Positions 52,368 to 61,776 of a DNA stretch of 64,000 nt are shown piece after piece. The notes beneath the pieces were generated by a model, which saw only the letters and a program-made list of their open reading frames with translations, searched no databases and was not told where the DNA came from. Within the stretch, counting starts at the first letter, position 1; every line of letters begins with the position of its first letter. The translations under genes and the position numbers were made by a program. Source of the DNA: Planomicrobium stackebrandtii (GTDB taxonomy: Bacteria; Bacillota; Bacilli; Bacillales_A; Planococcaceae). The stretch is taken from the NCBI RefSeq assembly GCF_030814955.1, contig NZ_JAUSWB010000004.1, forward strand, positions 310,001 through 374,000, written 5' to 3'.

Positions 52368-53081
52368 ATGAAACAGATGGATGCAAACGAAATAATCTCG
52401 TACATACAGAACGCAAAAAAGGCGACACCCGTAAAAGCGTACATAAAAGGCCAAGGAGTTGCTGATTTGGATTACGGCACAGACTCCAAAGTATTCGGAG
52501 AAGGCAGTTCAGTCACTGTGTTCGGCGAATGGACAGATATTCAGAAGGCGTTGGAAGCCAATGCGGCAGTTATCGAAGATTCGGTTGTGGAAAATGACCG
52601 CAGAAATTCAGCGATTCCATTGCTTGACATGAAAAACATCAACAGCCGTATCGAACCCGGTGCGTTTATCCGCGAAAACGTGGAAATTGGCAATAATTGC
52701 ATCATCATGATGGGCGCTGTCATCAATATCGGTTCAGTCATCGGTGATGGAACAATGATCGACATGGGCGTCATCATGGGCGGCCGCGCAACAGTCGGCA
52801 AAAACTGCCATATTGGAGCGGGCGCAGTTCTGGCTGGCGTTATCGAGCCAGCTTCTGCAACTCCAGTCATCATTGAAGACGATGTTTTGATAGGTGCCAA
52901 TGCTGTGGTTCTTGAAGGTGTTCGCGTCGGTAAAGGTGCAGTAGTCGCAGCAGGAGCAATCGTTATCGAAGATGTTCCTGAAAACTCAGTTGTAGGCGGC
53001 ACGCCGGCACGCGTATTGAAATTGATGGATGCAAAAACACGTGCAAAAACAGAAATCAAACAAGAACTTAGACAGCTTTAA
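52368..53081 (+). CDS. dapH: Tetrahydrodipicolinate N-acetyltransferase DapH
   Basis: First committed enzyme of the acetylase branch of lysine/diaminopimelate synthesis; it acetylates tetrahydrodipicolinate. A left-handed beta-helix of hexapeptide repeats (IGxGx-type, about 95-200) follows an N-terminal alpha/beta domain. [20 protein letters not shown] and [19 protein letters not shown] are characteristic. Length 237 matches the family. ATG 52368 follows GAAAGAGG. It is directly followed by dapL, as in B. subtilis. Confidence 0.93.
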   Translation: MKQMDANEIISYIQNAKKATPVKAYIKGQGVADLDYGTDSKVFGEGSSVTVFGEWTDIQKALEANAAVIEDSVVENDRRNSAIPLLDMKNINSRIEPGAFIRENVEIGNNCIIMMGAVINIGSVIGDGTMIDMGVIMGGRATVGKNCHIGAGAVLAGVIEPASATPVIIEDDVLIGANAVVLEGVRVGKGAVVAAGAIVIEDVPENSVVGGTPARVLKLMDAKTRAKTEIKQELRQL

Positions 53082-53084
53082 TCA

Positions 53085-54209
53085 GTGAATCCAATGGATT
53101 TAGTGAAAATCAGAAGAGATCTGCACCAAATTCCGGAAATTGGTTTTCAGGAACTTAAAACACAAGCCTATCTATTGAATACGATTTCCCAGTTGCCGCA
53201 AGAACGGCTGGAAGTGGTGGAATGGCGGACCGGGATTGCGGTTAAAGTGCCTGGCACCAATCCAACAAAGCGGATTGGCTGGCGAACGGACATTGATGCC
53301 TTGCCGATTACTGAAGAAACAGGCTTGCCATTTCAATCTGTTCATCCAGGATTTATGCACGCATGCGGACATGATATTCACATGGCGATTGCGCTTGGAC
53401 TGCTGCAAAAACTCATTGACCATCCAATAGAAGACGATGCGGTGATTTTGTTCCAGCCTGCAGAAGAAGGGCCTGGAGGAGCATTGCCATTCCGTGAATG
53501 GCTGAAAAATGACAAACCGGACTTTCTGCCGGACGTGATTTGTGCGCTGCACATTGCGCCGGAGCTTCCGGTCCGTACAGTTGGCACACGGCCGGGGTTG
53601 TTGTTCGCCAATACGTCGGAGCTGTTTATTGATCTTCACGGTAAAGGCGGGCATGCGGCTTTTCCGCATCTAACGGAAGACATGGCAATTGCAGCTGCTT
53701 CTTTGTTGCTGCAATTGCAGACCATCGTCAGCCGCAATGTCAATCCGATGGACTCCGCGGTATTGACAATCGGTAAGATGAGTGCCGGAACGGTTCAGAA
53801 CGTTATCGCTGAGCACGCGCGGTTGGAAGGAACAATCCGTACTTTAAACAGTGAGTCCATGATTCACATGAAGCAGCGGATTGAAGGTTTCTGCCAGGCG
53901 GTCGAGACAGCTTACAATTGCCGGGTAAGCATCGATTACGGTTCAGGTTTTTTGCAAGTGACTAATGATGAGGCGCTGGCGGAAAAGTTCCTCCAATATG
54001 CTGGCAAAGCGGAAGGCATAACAGCAATTCGCAGTGAGGCAGCTATGACAGGCGAAGATTTTGGCTACTTTACCGAGCAAATCCCCGGGCTGATGTTCTG
54101 GGCAGGCGTTTCCTCACCCCACGGCTTGCATCACGCAAAGCTGGAGCCGGATGAAGAAGTTCTTAACTTTATGCCGGAATTGATCCACAGTTTCTTTACA
54201 GAACTATAA
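53085..54209 (+). CDS. dapL: N-acetyl-diaminopimelate deacetylase DapL
   Basis: M20-type amidohydrolase that removes the acetyl group in the acetylase lysine pathway, 374 residues. Metal-binding motifs are [11 protein letters not shown] (about 89-99), [10 protein letters not shown] (about 125-134) and HIAPELP. It closely resembles B. subtilis YkuR, including [12 protein letters not shown]. The start is GTG 53085, four bases after the dapH stop, or ATG 53094; neither has a strong ribosome site, which suggests coupling to dapH. It ends with a strong terminator. Confidence 0.92.
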   Translation: MNPMDLVKIRRDLHQIPEIGFQELKTQAYLLNTISQLPQERLEVVEWRTGIAVKVPGTNPTKRIGWRTDIDALPITEETGLPFQSVHPGFMHACGHDIHMAIALGLLQKLIDHPIEDDAVILFQPAEEGPGGALPFREWLKNDKPDFLPDVICALHIAPELPVRTVGTRPGLLFANTSELFIDLHGKGGHAAFPHLTEDMAIAAASLLLQLQTIVSRNVNPMDSAVLTIGKMSAGTVQNVIAEHARLEGTIRTLNSESMIHMKQRIEGFCQAVETAYNCRVSIDYGSGFLQVTNDEALAEKFLQYAGKAEGITAIRSEAAMTGEDFGYFTEQIPGLMFWAGVSSPHGLHHAKLEPDEEVLNFMPELIHSFFTEL

Positions 54210-54242
54210 GAACAGGCAGCCTCGGCTACCTGTTCTTTTTTG
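54209..54242 (+). terminator. Terminator of dapH-dapL
   Basis: AAGAACAGGCAGCC (54209-54222) pairs with GGCTACCTGTTCTT (54225-54238, one mismatch), then TTTT. Confidence 0.85.
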
Positions 54243-54342
54243 TGGAAAAAAAGTGGTTCAGCTGCTGATTTTCTTATAAGAACATGGAACTATTTTATAT
54301 TGCCAGCGTACTAATAAAGAGACGAGTAAAAGGGGGATCATC

Positions 54343-56700
54343 ATGCATAAACGCTTGCTGGCATTTTTTGCTTTTGCATTGTTTATTAGTTTATTTATCG
54401 TGCCGCAGGTATCGTTGGCGGCGCCTGAAATTACAGTAGATTCTAGTGCCGGTTTTCAAAATAAGGTCAAATATGAAAAGGGATTGCCGCTTCAGTTTAC
54501 AGTCACTAATGAGGGCTCAGCGTTCTCGGGAGATTTAGTGGTCAGTTATTCGGAAACCTACAATCTGGGAGCTGGAATGGCGATGCCACTTGAACTCGCT
54601 GAAGGCGAAAGCAAAACCCTTCATATTGCGTCATCCGGATTGTCGGAAACGAACTATACGGGAGGACCCAACGACCAAAGCATTTTCCTGTTTGAGGGAG
54701 GATGGGAAGAAGGGGAATCGATTGTTTTTAAAGGGGATAAAACGATACAGCCCGCCTATTATTCGCCGGGAACAATGTTTGTTGCCACTTTGACGGATAA
54801 TCAGGATCGGCTGCTTCCATTGGAGCAGCTTGCTGTCCCCTCAGGTGAAGGCGTGGAAGTGATTCATCTCAATCAATTAACGAACTTTACATTGCCGACA
54901 GATGTGCAAGCCTGGAGCATGATCGATTATCTGGTCATTGATGAGTTTTCTTACAGTGATCTGCCGGACACTACCCAGCAGGCTGTTTTGCAATGGGTTC
55001 AACAAGGCGGCCGTGTCATTACTGGTTCGTCCAGCAGCGTGGAAGCTGAACTTGGCAACTTAAGCGAATACCTGCCTTTGGAGTTGGCTGATGAAGCCGA
55101 AGTATCGGTTCCAGGTCTTGAAAGTCCACTGCCGGCTTTCCAGGCAACAGCCAAAGAAGGAGCAGCAGTTAAGCTGCAAAATGATGGCCAAGTACTGGCT
55201 GCAACGCAGGCGGTTGGCTCTGGCAGCTTGACACAGATGGGTTTTTCTCTTGGAGATGAAACCGTCTCTGCGCAAGAAGGTTATAGCCAGATGCTGTCAA
55301 ACTTTTTTCCAGCACCAATGGTGAACTACAACGCTATGGGTGGCCAGTCGATTCTTGATTATATGACATACGAAGTTGGGGATGTCAACGAGCTGTTTGA
55401 CAGTTTTGCTGTTTCAAAACCGTTTATCATTGCCATTATTCTCCTGTATATTCTGTTGATTGTCCCGGTTCTTTATATTGTGCTAAAGAAAAAGGACAAG
55501 CGGGAATTTGCCTGGTTCATCATTCCGGCAGTCGCTTTGCTGACTTCGCTGGGACTTTTCGCTTATGGAGCCAAAGACCGGATCGGCAATCCGCAAATCC
55601 AGCAGACTGGTTTTTTTGAAGTGGATGCGGATAATGGACTAAATGGATACTATGTAAATTCACTGTTGTCAAACCGCGGGGGAAATTATCAGTTTACAGC
55701 TCCGGCCACCACCACCATGACATACCGGTTGGCCAGTGAATTTTCCGAGACACAGCCTTATCTTTCGGCAATGATGGAAAAAGGAGCAACAAACAACCAA
55801 ATGACAGTTCGGGATATGCGGTATTGGTCTGTCGAATCGATCATGGGACAGTCATATATCGAAAACAGTGGAAACTTCGGTATTGAGTTGGAAGTAGCGG
55901 ATAATAAAGTGATCGGCACAATTCTCAATAATTTCCCATTTGGAGTGGAAAACGTATCAATTTGGACGGGTACCCGCTTACTGGATATGGGCGACTTGAA
56001 TCCGGGGGAAGAACTGGCAGTTGATGAAACCATTCAGTCGGATATTCTTTCACCTGCGGCAGCTATCGGGCAATCCTATAGTTATCAGCCAATTGCTGAT
56101 TTGGAAGAGCTGGAAACAGCACGGCGCCAAGCGCTGCTTTCCACCTCTTTTGACCAAATGTCACAAAATGGGAAAAGTCCATATGTCATCGCTTATACGC
56201 AGGATGCCATCGTGCCGATCAGCCTGGAAAATCAGCGAGCCTCAGTAGACTCTGTCCACTTGCTTGCACAAAGCTTTAAGCCGGAATTGACTTTGAGTGG
56301 GGAAATCAGCTTGAATGTGGATGCATTTGGCATGGAACTGGCTGGCGCCAGCACGAATGCCTTTTTCGATAATATGCCGAATGACCCTTACTTGTTTTAT
56401 CTGGAACCTGGAGATTATGACCTGACGTATACACTGCCGGAAGACATTGAATTGGAAAAGGCAGAATGGAATGAACTATCGATAGCTGCTTCAGGCCAGG
56501 GACTGACTGTCAGCTTATTAAATCATGATAGCGAAGACTACGAAGAAATCACCCAATCCAATCAAAAGTTCACCGACAATGCAACAAACTATATAGGAGA
56601 GGATGGAGACATCCAGCTAAAATTGAAAATGGCTGACGGTTCAACAACTGCTGAAGTGGTCGTGCCAAAAGTTAAATTGAAAGGAGTGATTGCCCCGTGA
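54343..56700 (+). CDS. Large secreted/membrane protein heading the MoxR-VWA-ABC cluster
   Basis: A 785-residue protein with a signal peptide (about 1-26, ending SLAA). A large outer domain (about 27-360) follows, with a glutamine-amidotransferase-like strand (YLVIDEFSYSDLP, then LQWVQQGGRVITGS, about 202-232) of the kind seen in proteins of BatA-type clusters. Then come two membrane helices (about 363-382 and 391-409) and a second outer domain of about 370 residues rich in beta structure. I do not recognise a named family. GGGGGA precedes the ATG. Its stop overlaps the GTG of the ABC ATPase gene. Confidence 0.75.
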   Translation: MHKRLLAFFAFALFISLFIVPQVSLAAPEITVDSSAGFQNKVKYEKGLPLQFTVTNEGSAFSGDLVVSYSETYNLGAGMAMPLELAEGESKTLHIASSGLSETNYTGGPNDQSIFLFEGGWEEGESIVFKGDKTIQPAYYSPGTMFVATLTDNQDRLLPLEQLAVPSGEGVEVIHLNQLTNFTLPTDVQAWSMIDYLVIDEFSYSDLPDTTQQAVLQWVQQGGRVITGSSSSVEAELGNLSEYLPLELADEAEVSVPGLESPLPAFQATAKEGAAVKLQNDGQVLAATQAVGSGSLTQMGFSLGDETVSAQEGYSQMLSNFFPAPMVNYNAMGGQSILDYMTYEVGDVNELFDSFAVSKPFIIAIILLYILLIVPVLYIVLKKKDKREFAWFIIPAVALLTSLGLFAYGAKDRIGNPQIQQTGFFEVDADNGLNGYYVNSLLSNRGGNYQFTAPATTTMTYRLASEFSETQPYLSAMMEKGATNNQMTVRDMRYWSVESIMGQSYIENSGNFGIELEVADNKVIGTILNNFPFGVENVSIWTGTRLLDMGDLNPGEELAVDETIQSDILSPAAAIGQSYSYQPIADLEELETARRQALLSTSFDQMSQNGKSPYVIAYTQDAIVPISLENQRASVDSVHLLAQSFKPELTLSGEISLNVDAFGMELAGASTNAFFDNMPNDPYLFYLEPGDYDLTYTLPEDIELEKAEWNELSIAASGQGLTVSLLNHDSEDYEEITQSNQKFTDNATNYIGEDGDIQLKLKMADGSTTAEVVVPKVKLKGVIAP

Positions 56701-57632
56701 TTGAAACAATTGGGTTGACTAAAAAATACGGTTCGTTTTATGCGCTTCAAGATTTGAATCTGGTTGTGGAAGACAGCACCGTCTTTGGTTTTGTCGGTGC
56801 AAACGGCGCGGGAAAATCAACGACCTTTTCGATACTGGCAACCCTTCTTCAGCCGACTGCCGGCGATGCATTTATCAATGGCATAAGTGTCACCAAAAAT
56901 CCACAGGAAGTGCGCAGGCAAATTGGCTATGTACCGGATTTCTTTGGTGTTTACGATCAGCTGAAAACAGATGAGTACTTGGATTTTTACGGGGCAAGCT
57001 ACGGCATCAAGCCGAAAGAGCGTGCGGTGCTGATTCCAAAACTGTTGGAATTGGTCAATCTGGAGAACAAACGCTATGACTATGTCGACTTGCTGTCCCG
57101 TGGGATGAAACAGCGGCTATGTTTAGCGCGAGCTTTGATCCATGACCCAAAAATCCTGATTTTGGATGAACCGGCTTCTGGACTGGATCCTCGTGCGCGA
57201 GTGGAAATGCGGGATATCTTGAGAGAGTTGAAAGCGATGGGCAAAACCATTTTGATTTCATCCCATATTTTGCCGGAGCTTGCTGAAATGTGCGACAGCA
57301 TCGGAGTTATCGATAATGGCAAGTTGATTGCCCAGGGCTCTGTCCACGCAATTCAAGCTCAGTTGCAAAGCGAAAAAGTGCTCCGGGTTAAAGTTAAGGG
57401 AGACACTCATTCTGTTGTTCCGTTTTTCGAAATGGATCCATTTGTTTCTCAAATAGAAGAACAGCATGATAAAAATATTATTCAGTTTTTCTATCGCGGA
57501 ACAGAAGAAGATCAATTGCGTTTGCTGCAGCAGGCAATAGCACAGAACTTGCCGATCCTGTCTTTTTCAGAAGAAGAAACAGATTTGGAAGATGTCTTTA
57601 TGTCGATCACAAAAGGAGTGGAAACTGGATGA
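56697..57632 (+). CDS. ABC transporter ATP-binding protein
   Basis: ATPase of 311 residues for the ABC-2-type permease that follows. Walker A is GANGAGKST (about 35-43), the signature LSRGMKQRL (about 131-139), and Walker B LILDEPASGLDP (about 152-163). The His-loop lies near SSHILPELAE. GTG start overlaps the previous stop, with AAAGGAG eight bases upstream, and the permease start overlaps this gene's end. Whether it exports a substrate or acts as a mechanical/lipid pump for the cluster is unknown. Confidence 0.9.
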   Translation: MIETIGLTKKYGSFYALQDLNLVVEDSTVFGFVGANGAGKSTTFSILATLLQPTAGDAFINGISVTKNPQEVRRQIGYVPDFFGVYDQLKTDEYLDFYGASYGIKPKERAVLIPKLLELVNLENKRYDYVDLLSRGMKQRLCLARALIHDPKILILDEPASGLDPRARVEMRDILRELKAMGKTILISSHILPELAEMCDSIGVIDNGKLIAQGSVHAIQAQLQSEKVLRVKVKGDTHSVVPFFEMDPFVSQIEEQHDKNIIQFFYRGTEEDQLRLLQQAIAQNLPILSFSEEETDLEDVFMSITKGVETG

Positions 57633-58471
57633 AAACGCTCCTTACCAATCCGGTGCTGATCAAAGAACTTAAGTTGCGTTTCCGCAACCTAAAAAGCTTT
57701 ACCGGTATCCTGTTTTACTTGATCGCCATGAGCATTTTCGTTTTTGGTTTTATCTTTTTGGCTACCTCTTTAACAGTGAATGGATTTTTCCGGCCAGATG
57801 AGAGTTTTATGCTGTTTAGCATCATGACTTATATTCAATTGGGCTTGATTTTATTTATTACACCCGCATTAACGGCAGGAACCATCAGTTCTGAGCGGGA
57901 AAAACAAACCTTGAATATTTTGCTGACCACCTCCCAGACTTCTTTTCAAATCATTTTTGGGAAAATGACATCATCCATTGCTTTTTTATTGCTGATGATT
58001 GTTTCCGGATTGCCAATTTACAGTCTGGTATTCTTGTATGGAGGGGTTTCACCCAGCCAATTGTTTTACATCTTCCTGTTTTATTTGCTGACTTTGTTGG
58101 CAATCGCCAGCATCGGCGTGATGTTTTCGACTTTAATTCGGAAAACCATTGTCGCCATCATTGCCACATATGGCGCAATGATTTTCATCGCAGGCGTCAC
58201 AGCATTTTTCCTGTTGATCTCGGTACAGGTTTCGCAGATGGGTTCAGGCACGCCATCCATGTCACCAATGGCTCATTTTTGGGCATCCATTAACCCGGCT
58301 GCAGTCATGCTGACCTTGCTTCAACCGCCAATGGAAGATCAGTTGCAGACCGTGACAATGATACCGGTTCCGTTGTGGATCGGGTACGTGATTTTCTACA
58401 GCCTGCTGACCATTGCCTGTATTTTACTGGCTGTCAAAAAGCTTCGAGTCAATATGAATAAATACAAATAA
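57629..58471 (+). CDS. ABC-2-type permease
   Basis: Integral membrane protein of 280 residues with about six helices, starting with a short cytoplasmic segment MKTLLTNPVLIKELKLRFRN. The ERE/Q region EREKQTLNILLTTSQTSF (about 91-108) is a typical coupling helix contact of ABC-2 permeases. It overlaps the ATPase gene by four bases and is 14 bases before the next gene. It partners with the preceding ATPase. The substrate cannot be deduced. Confidence 0.87.
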   Translation: MKTLLTNPVLIKELKLRFRNLKSFTGILFYLIAMSIFVFGFIFLATSLTVNGFFRPDESFMLFSIMTYIQLGLILFITPALTAGTISSEREKQTLNILLTTSQTSFQIIFGKMTSSIAFLLLMIVSGLPIYSLVFLYGGVSPSQLFYIFLFYLLTLLAIASIGVMFSTLIRKTIVAIIATYGAMIFIAGVTAFFLLISVQVSQMGSGTPSMSPMAHFWASINPAAVMLTLLQPPMEDQLQTVTMIPVPLWIGYVIFYSLLTIACILLAVKKLRVNMNKYK

Positions 58472-58485
58472 GGAGAGGGGATCTC

Positions 58486-59901
58486 ATGAACAATCGCGAT
58501 ATTCAAAGGTATGTCAAAAAGACAGCCAGGCAGTTGAGACTGCTTCATTTCAGCCGCAGCTTTCAGTTCGCTTTGTTTGCAGGATTTGTTTCAGCGGCGG
58601 CTTTGCTGCTGGTGTCGCGGTTGTTTGTGCTTCCTTATTATGAATTTTATGCATATGCAGCGGGAGTTGCCGCTATCGCAAGTTGGATCTTATTGACGAT
58701 TAAAGATTTGCCGAACATTCAGCAGGCGGTACAAGAGCTGGACCGTTTCACGCCGCATAACCAATTGCTGACTGTATGGAAGCTGAATGGGAAAAATACA
58801 CTCGCAGAAGAGCTGACGAATAAAACAGCAGAAACCCTTCCTTACAGCTATCAGCTGTTCCGTAAAGAACGAAAAGCCTGGCTGCGGCCAAAGTGGCTGA
58901 TTGGGGCACTAGCGAGCAGTGCCTTGATGCTGCTGTTGTTGGTTTTTCCGAGCAATCTGCAAAATCAGGCAAATGATGTAGAAGAAGAACTGGAACTAGT
59001 GGAAGACATCAAAGAAGAAGTTGATGAAATAGAAAAACAGGCACAAACAGAAATAGTTCAAAAAGAGTTGGATGCATTAAAGTCAGCAATAGAAAAAACT
59101 GAAGATCCTGAAGCCGTGTTGAAAGAACTCGTCAAAAAACAAAAAGAACTGGATTTTAAAAACCTGCAGCTTGCAGAAGAGCAGAAAGCTGATGCTGAAG
59201 CCACCTCTGAGGATTTACAAAAAGCTTCTGATCAATTAGCCGATCAAGCTGGGAAAACCCAAACAGCTCTAAGCGATATGGGCAAACCGGTAGCATTTCC
59301 ATTGCAGCAGACCATTGCCAATCGTGCACAATCCAGCCAAGAAAATCCAAGCGGGTCTGCTGATGGTGAATCTTCAGATGAAAGCAGTGGATCCAATACC
59401 AGTGGTCAGGCATCAAACAGTGGAAAAGATACAGGGGAAGCTGAAGAATTAGAAGGCAACCAAGGCGAGGCACAAGGCCAAGGACAAGGACAAGGACAAG
59501 GTCAGGGACAAGGACAAGGTCAGGGACAAGGACAAGGTCAGGGACAAGGACAGGGTCAAGGGCAAGGCCAAGGACAGAGTCAAGGTCAAGGACAGAGTCA
59601 AGGTCAAGGCCAGGGTCAAGGTGCTGGCAAAGGGCAAGGCAGCCGCAGCTTGTTGACTGTGCCCTCCCGCATCGGTGGAGAAGGCAAAACCGCGGTTGAC
59701 AGCGGTGAAATAGATGAAGGGAAGGCGGCAGGAGAGCAAGAGGGGCCTGTTCCTGCAACCACAGGAAGCGTTCAGCCTTTTGCCGACGTAGTGGGTGAGT
59801 ATTCAGCTTCTTATTTCTCAAGCGCGGATCGCCTGCAATTGCCGCCTGATCTGCAAACCATTGTGGAACAATACTTTACGGATATTGAAACCGACGAATA
59901 G
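58486..59901 (+). CDS. Membrane coiled-coil protein with Gln-Gly repeat
   Basis: A 471-residue protein. It has three membrane helices (about 27-47, 54-71, 139-155), then a charged coiled-coil region (about 165-260). A serine/glycine-rich linker and a Gln-Gly dipeptide repeat (about 330-382) follow, then a C-terminal part that includes RSLLTVPSRIGGEGKT. The overall plan (membrane helices, coiled coil, GQ-rich tail) recalls DUF4175-type proteins that lie next to MoxR-VWA genes. AAGGAGAGGG precedes the ATG. The repeat is made of near-identical 18-base units and may vary in length between strains. Confidence 0.75.
   Translation: MNNRDIQRYVKKTARQLRLLHFSRSFQFALFAGFVSAAALLLVSRLFVLPYYEFYAYAAGVAAIASWILLTIKDLPNIQQAVQELDRFTPHNQLLTVWKLNGKNTLAEELTNKTAETLPYSYQLFRKERKAWLRPKWLIGALASSALMLLLLVFPSNLQNQANDVEEELELVEDIKEEVDEIEKQAQTEIVQKELDALKSAIEKTEDPEAVLKELVKKQKELDFKNLQLAEEQKADAEATSEDLQKASDQLADQAGKTQTALSDMGKPVAFPLQQTIANRAQSSQENPSGSADGESSDESSGSNTSGQASNSGKDTGEAEELEGNQGEAQGQGQGQGQGQGQGQGQGQGQGQGQGQGQGQGQGQSQGQGQSQGQGQGQGAGKGQGSRSLLTVPSRIGGEGKTAVDSGEIDEGKAAGEQEGPVPATTGSVQPFADVVGEYSASYFSSADRLQLPPDLQTIVEQYFTDIETDE
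59466..59632 (+). repeat. In-gene Gln-Gly coding repeat
   Basis: Alternating CAA/CAG and GGA/GGT/GGC codons, including a recurring 18-base unit (GGACAAGGTCAGGGACAA). It encodes about 25 Gln-Gly dipeptides with a few Ser and Ala substitutions. Being in frame, it does not break the gene but could expand or shrink by slippage. Confidence 0.9.
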
Positions 59902-59915
59902 AAAAGAGGGGTTTT

Positions 59916-60908
59916 ATGACATATACGACTGACCAATTTACAGAAATGAGCCAATTGCTTGGAGGAGTCAAATCAGAAATCGGCCGATTTATCGTAGGGC
60001 AAGAAAGCGCAGTTGAGTTTTCGCTATACGCTATTTTAGCGGATGGTCATGCACTGCTTGAAGGGCTTCCAGGGCTAGGAAAAACCATGTTGATCCGAAC
60101 CATTTCAGATGTGCTTGATTTGTCGTTTTCAAGAATCCAGTTTACGCCTGATTTGATGCCGTCGGATATTACCGGCACAAGTCTGATTGAACGGGATGCA
60201 GAAGGGCGCCAGCAGTTTACATTCCGGGAAGGACCAATCTTCCACCAAATGGTGCTGGCTGATGAAATCAACCGGGCGACTCCTAAAACCCAAAGTGCAT
60301 TGCTTGAGGCAATGGGAGAAAAAACGGTGACCATCCTAGGGGATACAAAAGACATGGCGCGGCCATTTTTCGTACTGGCTACACAAAATCCCATTGAAAT
60401 GGAAGGGACCTATCCGCTTCCGGAAGCGCAGATGGACCGTTTTTTATGCAAAATCCTGGTGTCCTATCCAAGCCGCAATGACCTTGCCGAAATCAGCCGA
60501 AGAACAACAGGTGCTGATACGGTCCTCCTTAGCAAAAAGATGAATACCGCCAGTCTGATCGAAGCACAGCAGATGGTAAAAGAAGTTTTGCTGGCAGATG
60601 ACATATTGATGGTAGCTGTCGATATTATTCAAAATACTCATCCTGAAAATTCTGAGCACGATTCTATTCGGCAGTATGTGCAATATGGCAGTGGACCACG
60701 TGGCTTGCAAAGCTTGATTCGCCTCGCTAAAGCGCGAGCGTTGATGGAAGGACGCTATCATGTTTCCATCGGTGATTTGAAATATGTAGCCAAGCCTGTA
60801 TTGCGGCATCGCCTCCTATTGAATTACGAAGCTGAAGCGATAGGGAAAGAAGCGGATGAGTTGATAGACCTGGTGCTCAGCACAGCTGGAAAAGGCGTTT
60901 TAAAATGA
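59916..60908 (+). CDS. MoxR-family AAA+ ATPase (module 2)
   Basis: Second MoxR ATPase, 330 residues. Walker A is EGLPGLGKTM (about 48-57) and Walker B VLADEINRATPKTQSALLEAM (about 112-132). The lid contains ATQNPIEMEGTYPLPEAQMDRF. It is clearly different in sequence from module 1 (43148), so it is a separate paralogue rather than a local duplicate. AAAGAGG precedes the ATG. It overlaps the DUF58 gene by four bases. Role: likely folding or activation of the VWA partner proteins, by analogy with the MoxR family. Confidence 0.92.
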   Translation: MTYTTDQFTEMSQLLGGVKSEIGRFIVGQESAVEFSLYAILADGHALLEGLPGLGKTMLIRTISDVLDLSFSRIQFTPDLMPSDITGTSLIERDAEGRQQFTFREGPIFHQMVLADEINRATPKTQSALLEAMGEKTVTILGDTKDMARPFFVLATQNPIEMEGTYPLPEAQMDRFLCKILVSYPSRNDLAEISRRTTGADTVLLSKKMNTASLIEAQQMVKEVLLADDILMVAVDIIQNTHPENSEHDSIRQYVQYGSGPRGLQSLIRLAKARALMEGRYHVSIGDLKYVAKPVLRHRLLLNYEAEAIGKEADELIDLVLSTAGKGVLK

Positions 60909-61765
60909 CTTTGTTAAACTTGCCAGCTGATTGGGGCTCTCGTCTCAGCCGCTACGCCATTGGAACTAAAACGAAAATCAGGGGCCATCACAAAGGCTCT
61001 CATCGGTCGATGCGTTTTGGCAGCTCACTGGATTTTTCCGATTTTCGTGAATACCACCCGGGAGATGACGTTCGACACATTGACTGGAACGTCTACGCCC
61101 GAACCGAACGCGTCTATATCAAGCGCTTTCTGGATGAACAGGAGATGCGCATCCACCTCCTGATCGACAGTTCAAAATCGATGGACAGCAAGTGGCTTTT
61201 TGCCAAACAGCTGGCCTTTTCCTTGGGACTCTTAGTGTTGGGAAGTGACGACCGCCTGACGGTTTCAGCTGGACAAAAAGAAGTTGTGCCTTTTCGCAAA
61301 AAAGGGAAGTCTGCGAAAAAACTATTAGAACATTTTATAGCTTCGATGCCAGATCCGCAAACCCTTTCGTTTGTAAAGCAGGCAAGCTTCCATGCAGCGA
61401 AAGATTCTACAGTTCTGTTTATCGTATCGGACGGGTTGGAACCGCTGGAAGACTGGCAACTTTTCTTCAAGCAGGCACCGGCCTATGCGCATGATATCCG
61501 GTTTATCCACATCAGTACTGAAGAAGAACGTTCTCCGTCGTACAAAGGCGACCTTCGTTTTATAGATGAAGAAACACAGCAAGTATTGAATGTCACGGTT
61601 ACAGAACAGGCACTGCGCTCGTATCAAAAACAAAGCGAACTGCATGCCAAAGGGCTGGAGTCGCTATGCCGGACCTATGGCATTGCTTATTTGCCGGTGC
61701 ATGCAGAAGATGGAATCGAGCAGGTGCTATTTCATCAGATGGTACGAAAAAATTGGATCAAATGA
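60905..61765 (+). CDS. DUF58 protein with VWA-like domain (module 2)
   Basis: A 286-residue soluble protein with no membrane segment. It has the canonical DUF58 motif FREYHPGDDVRHIDWNVYART (about 40-60). A von Willebrand-A-like metal site DSSKS (about 88-92) and a later SDGLEPL fit a MIDAS arrangement. The previous module's DUF58 lacks such a clear site. It overlaps MoxR 2 by four bases and is followed 11 bases later by the VWA membrane gene. It is predicted to bind a protein partner together with MoxR. Confidence 0.87.
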   Translation: MTLLNLPADWGSRLSRYAIGTKTKIRGHHKGSHRSMRFGSSLDFSDFREYHPGDDVRHIDWNVYARTERVYIKRFLDEQEMRIHLLIDSSKSMDSKWLFAKQLAFSLGLLVLGSDDRLTVSAGQKEVVPFRKKGKSAKKLLEHFIASMPDPQTLSFVKQASFHAAKDSTVLFIVSDGLEPLEDWQLFFKQAPAYAHDIRFIHISTEEERSPSYKGDLRFIDEETQQVLNVTVTEQALRSYQKQSELHAKGLESLCRTYGIAYLPVHAEDGIEQVLFHQMVRKNWIK

Positions 61766-61776
61766 GGTGAAGCGGC

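Noticed and set aside
59156..59821. Minus-strand frame of 221 codons antisense to the Gln-Gly protein
   Set aside because: It is generated by the complement of the repeat (Leu/Asp/Pro-rich) and has no independent signals.
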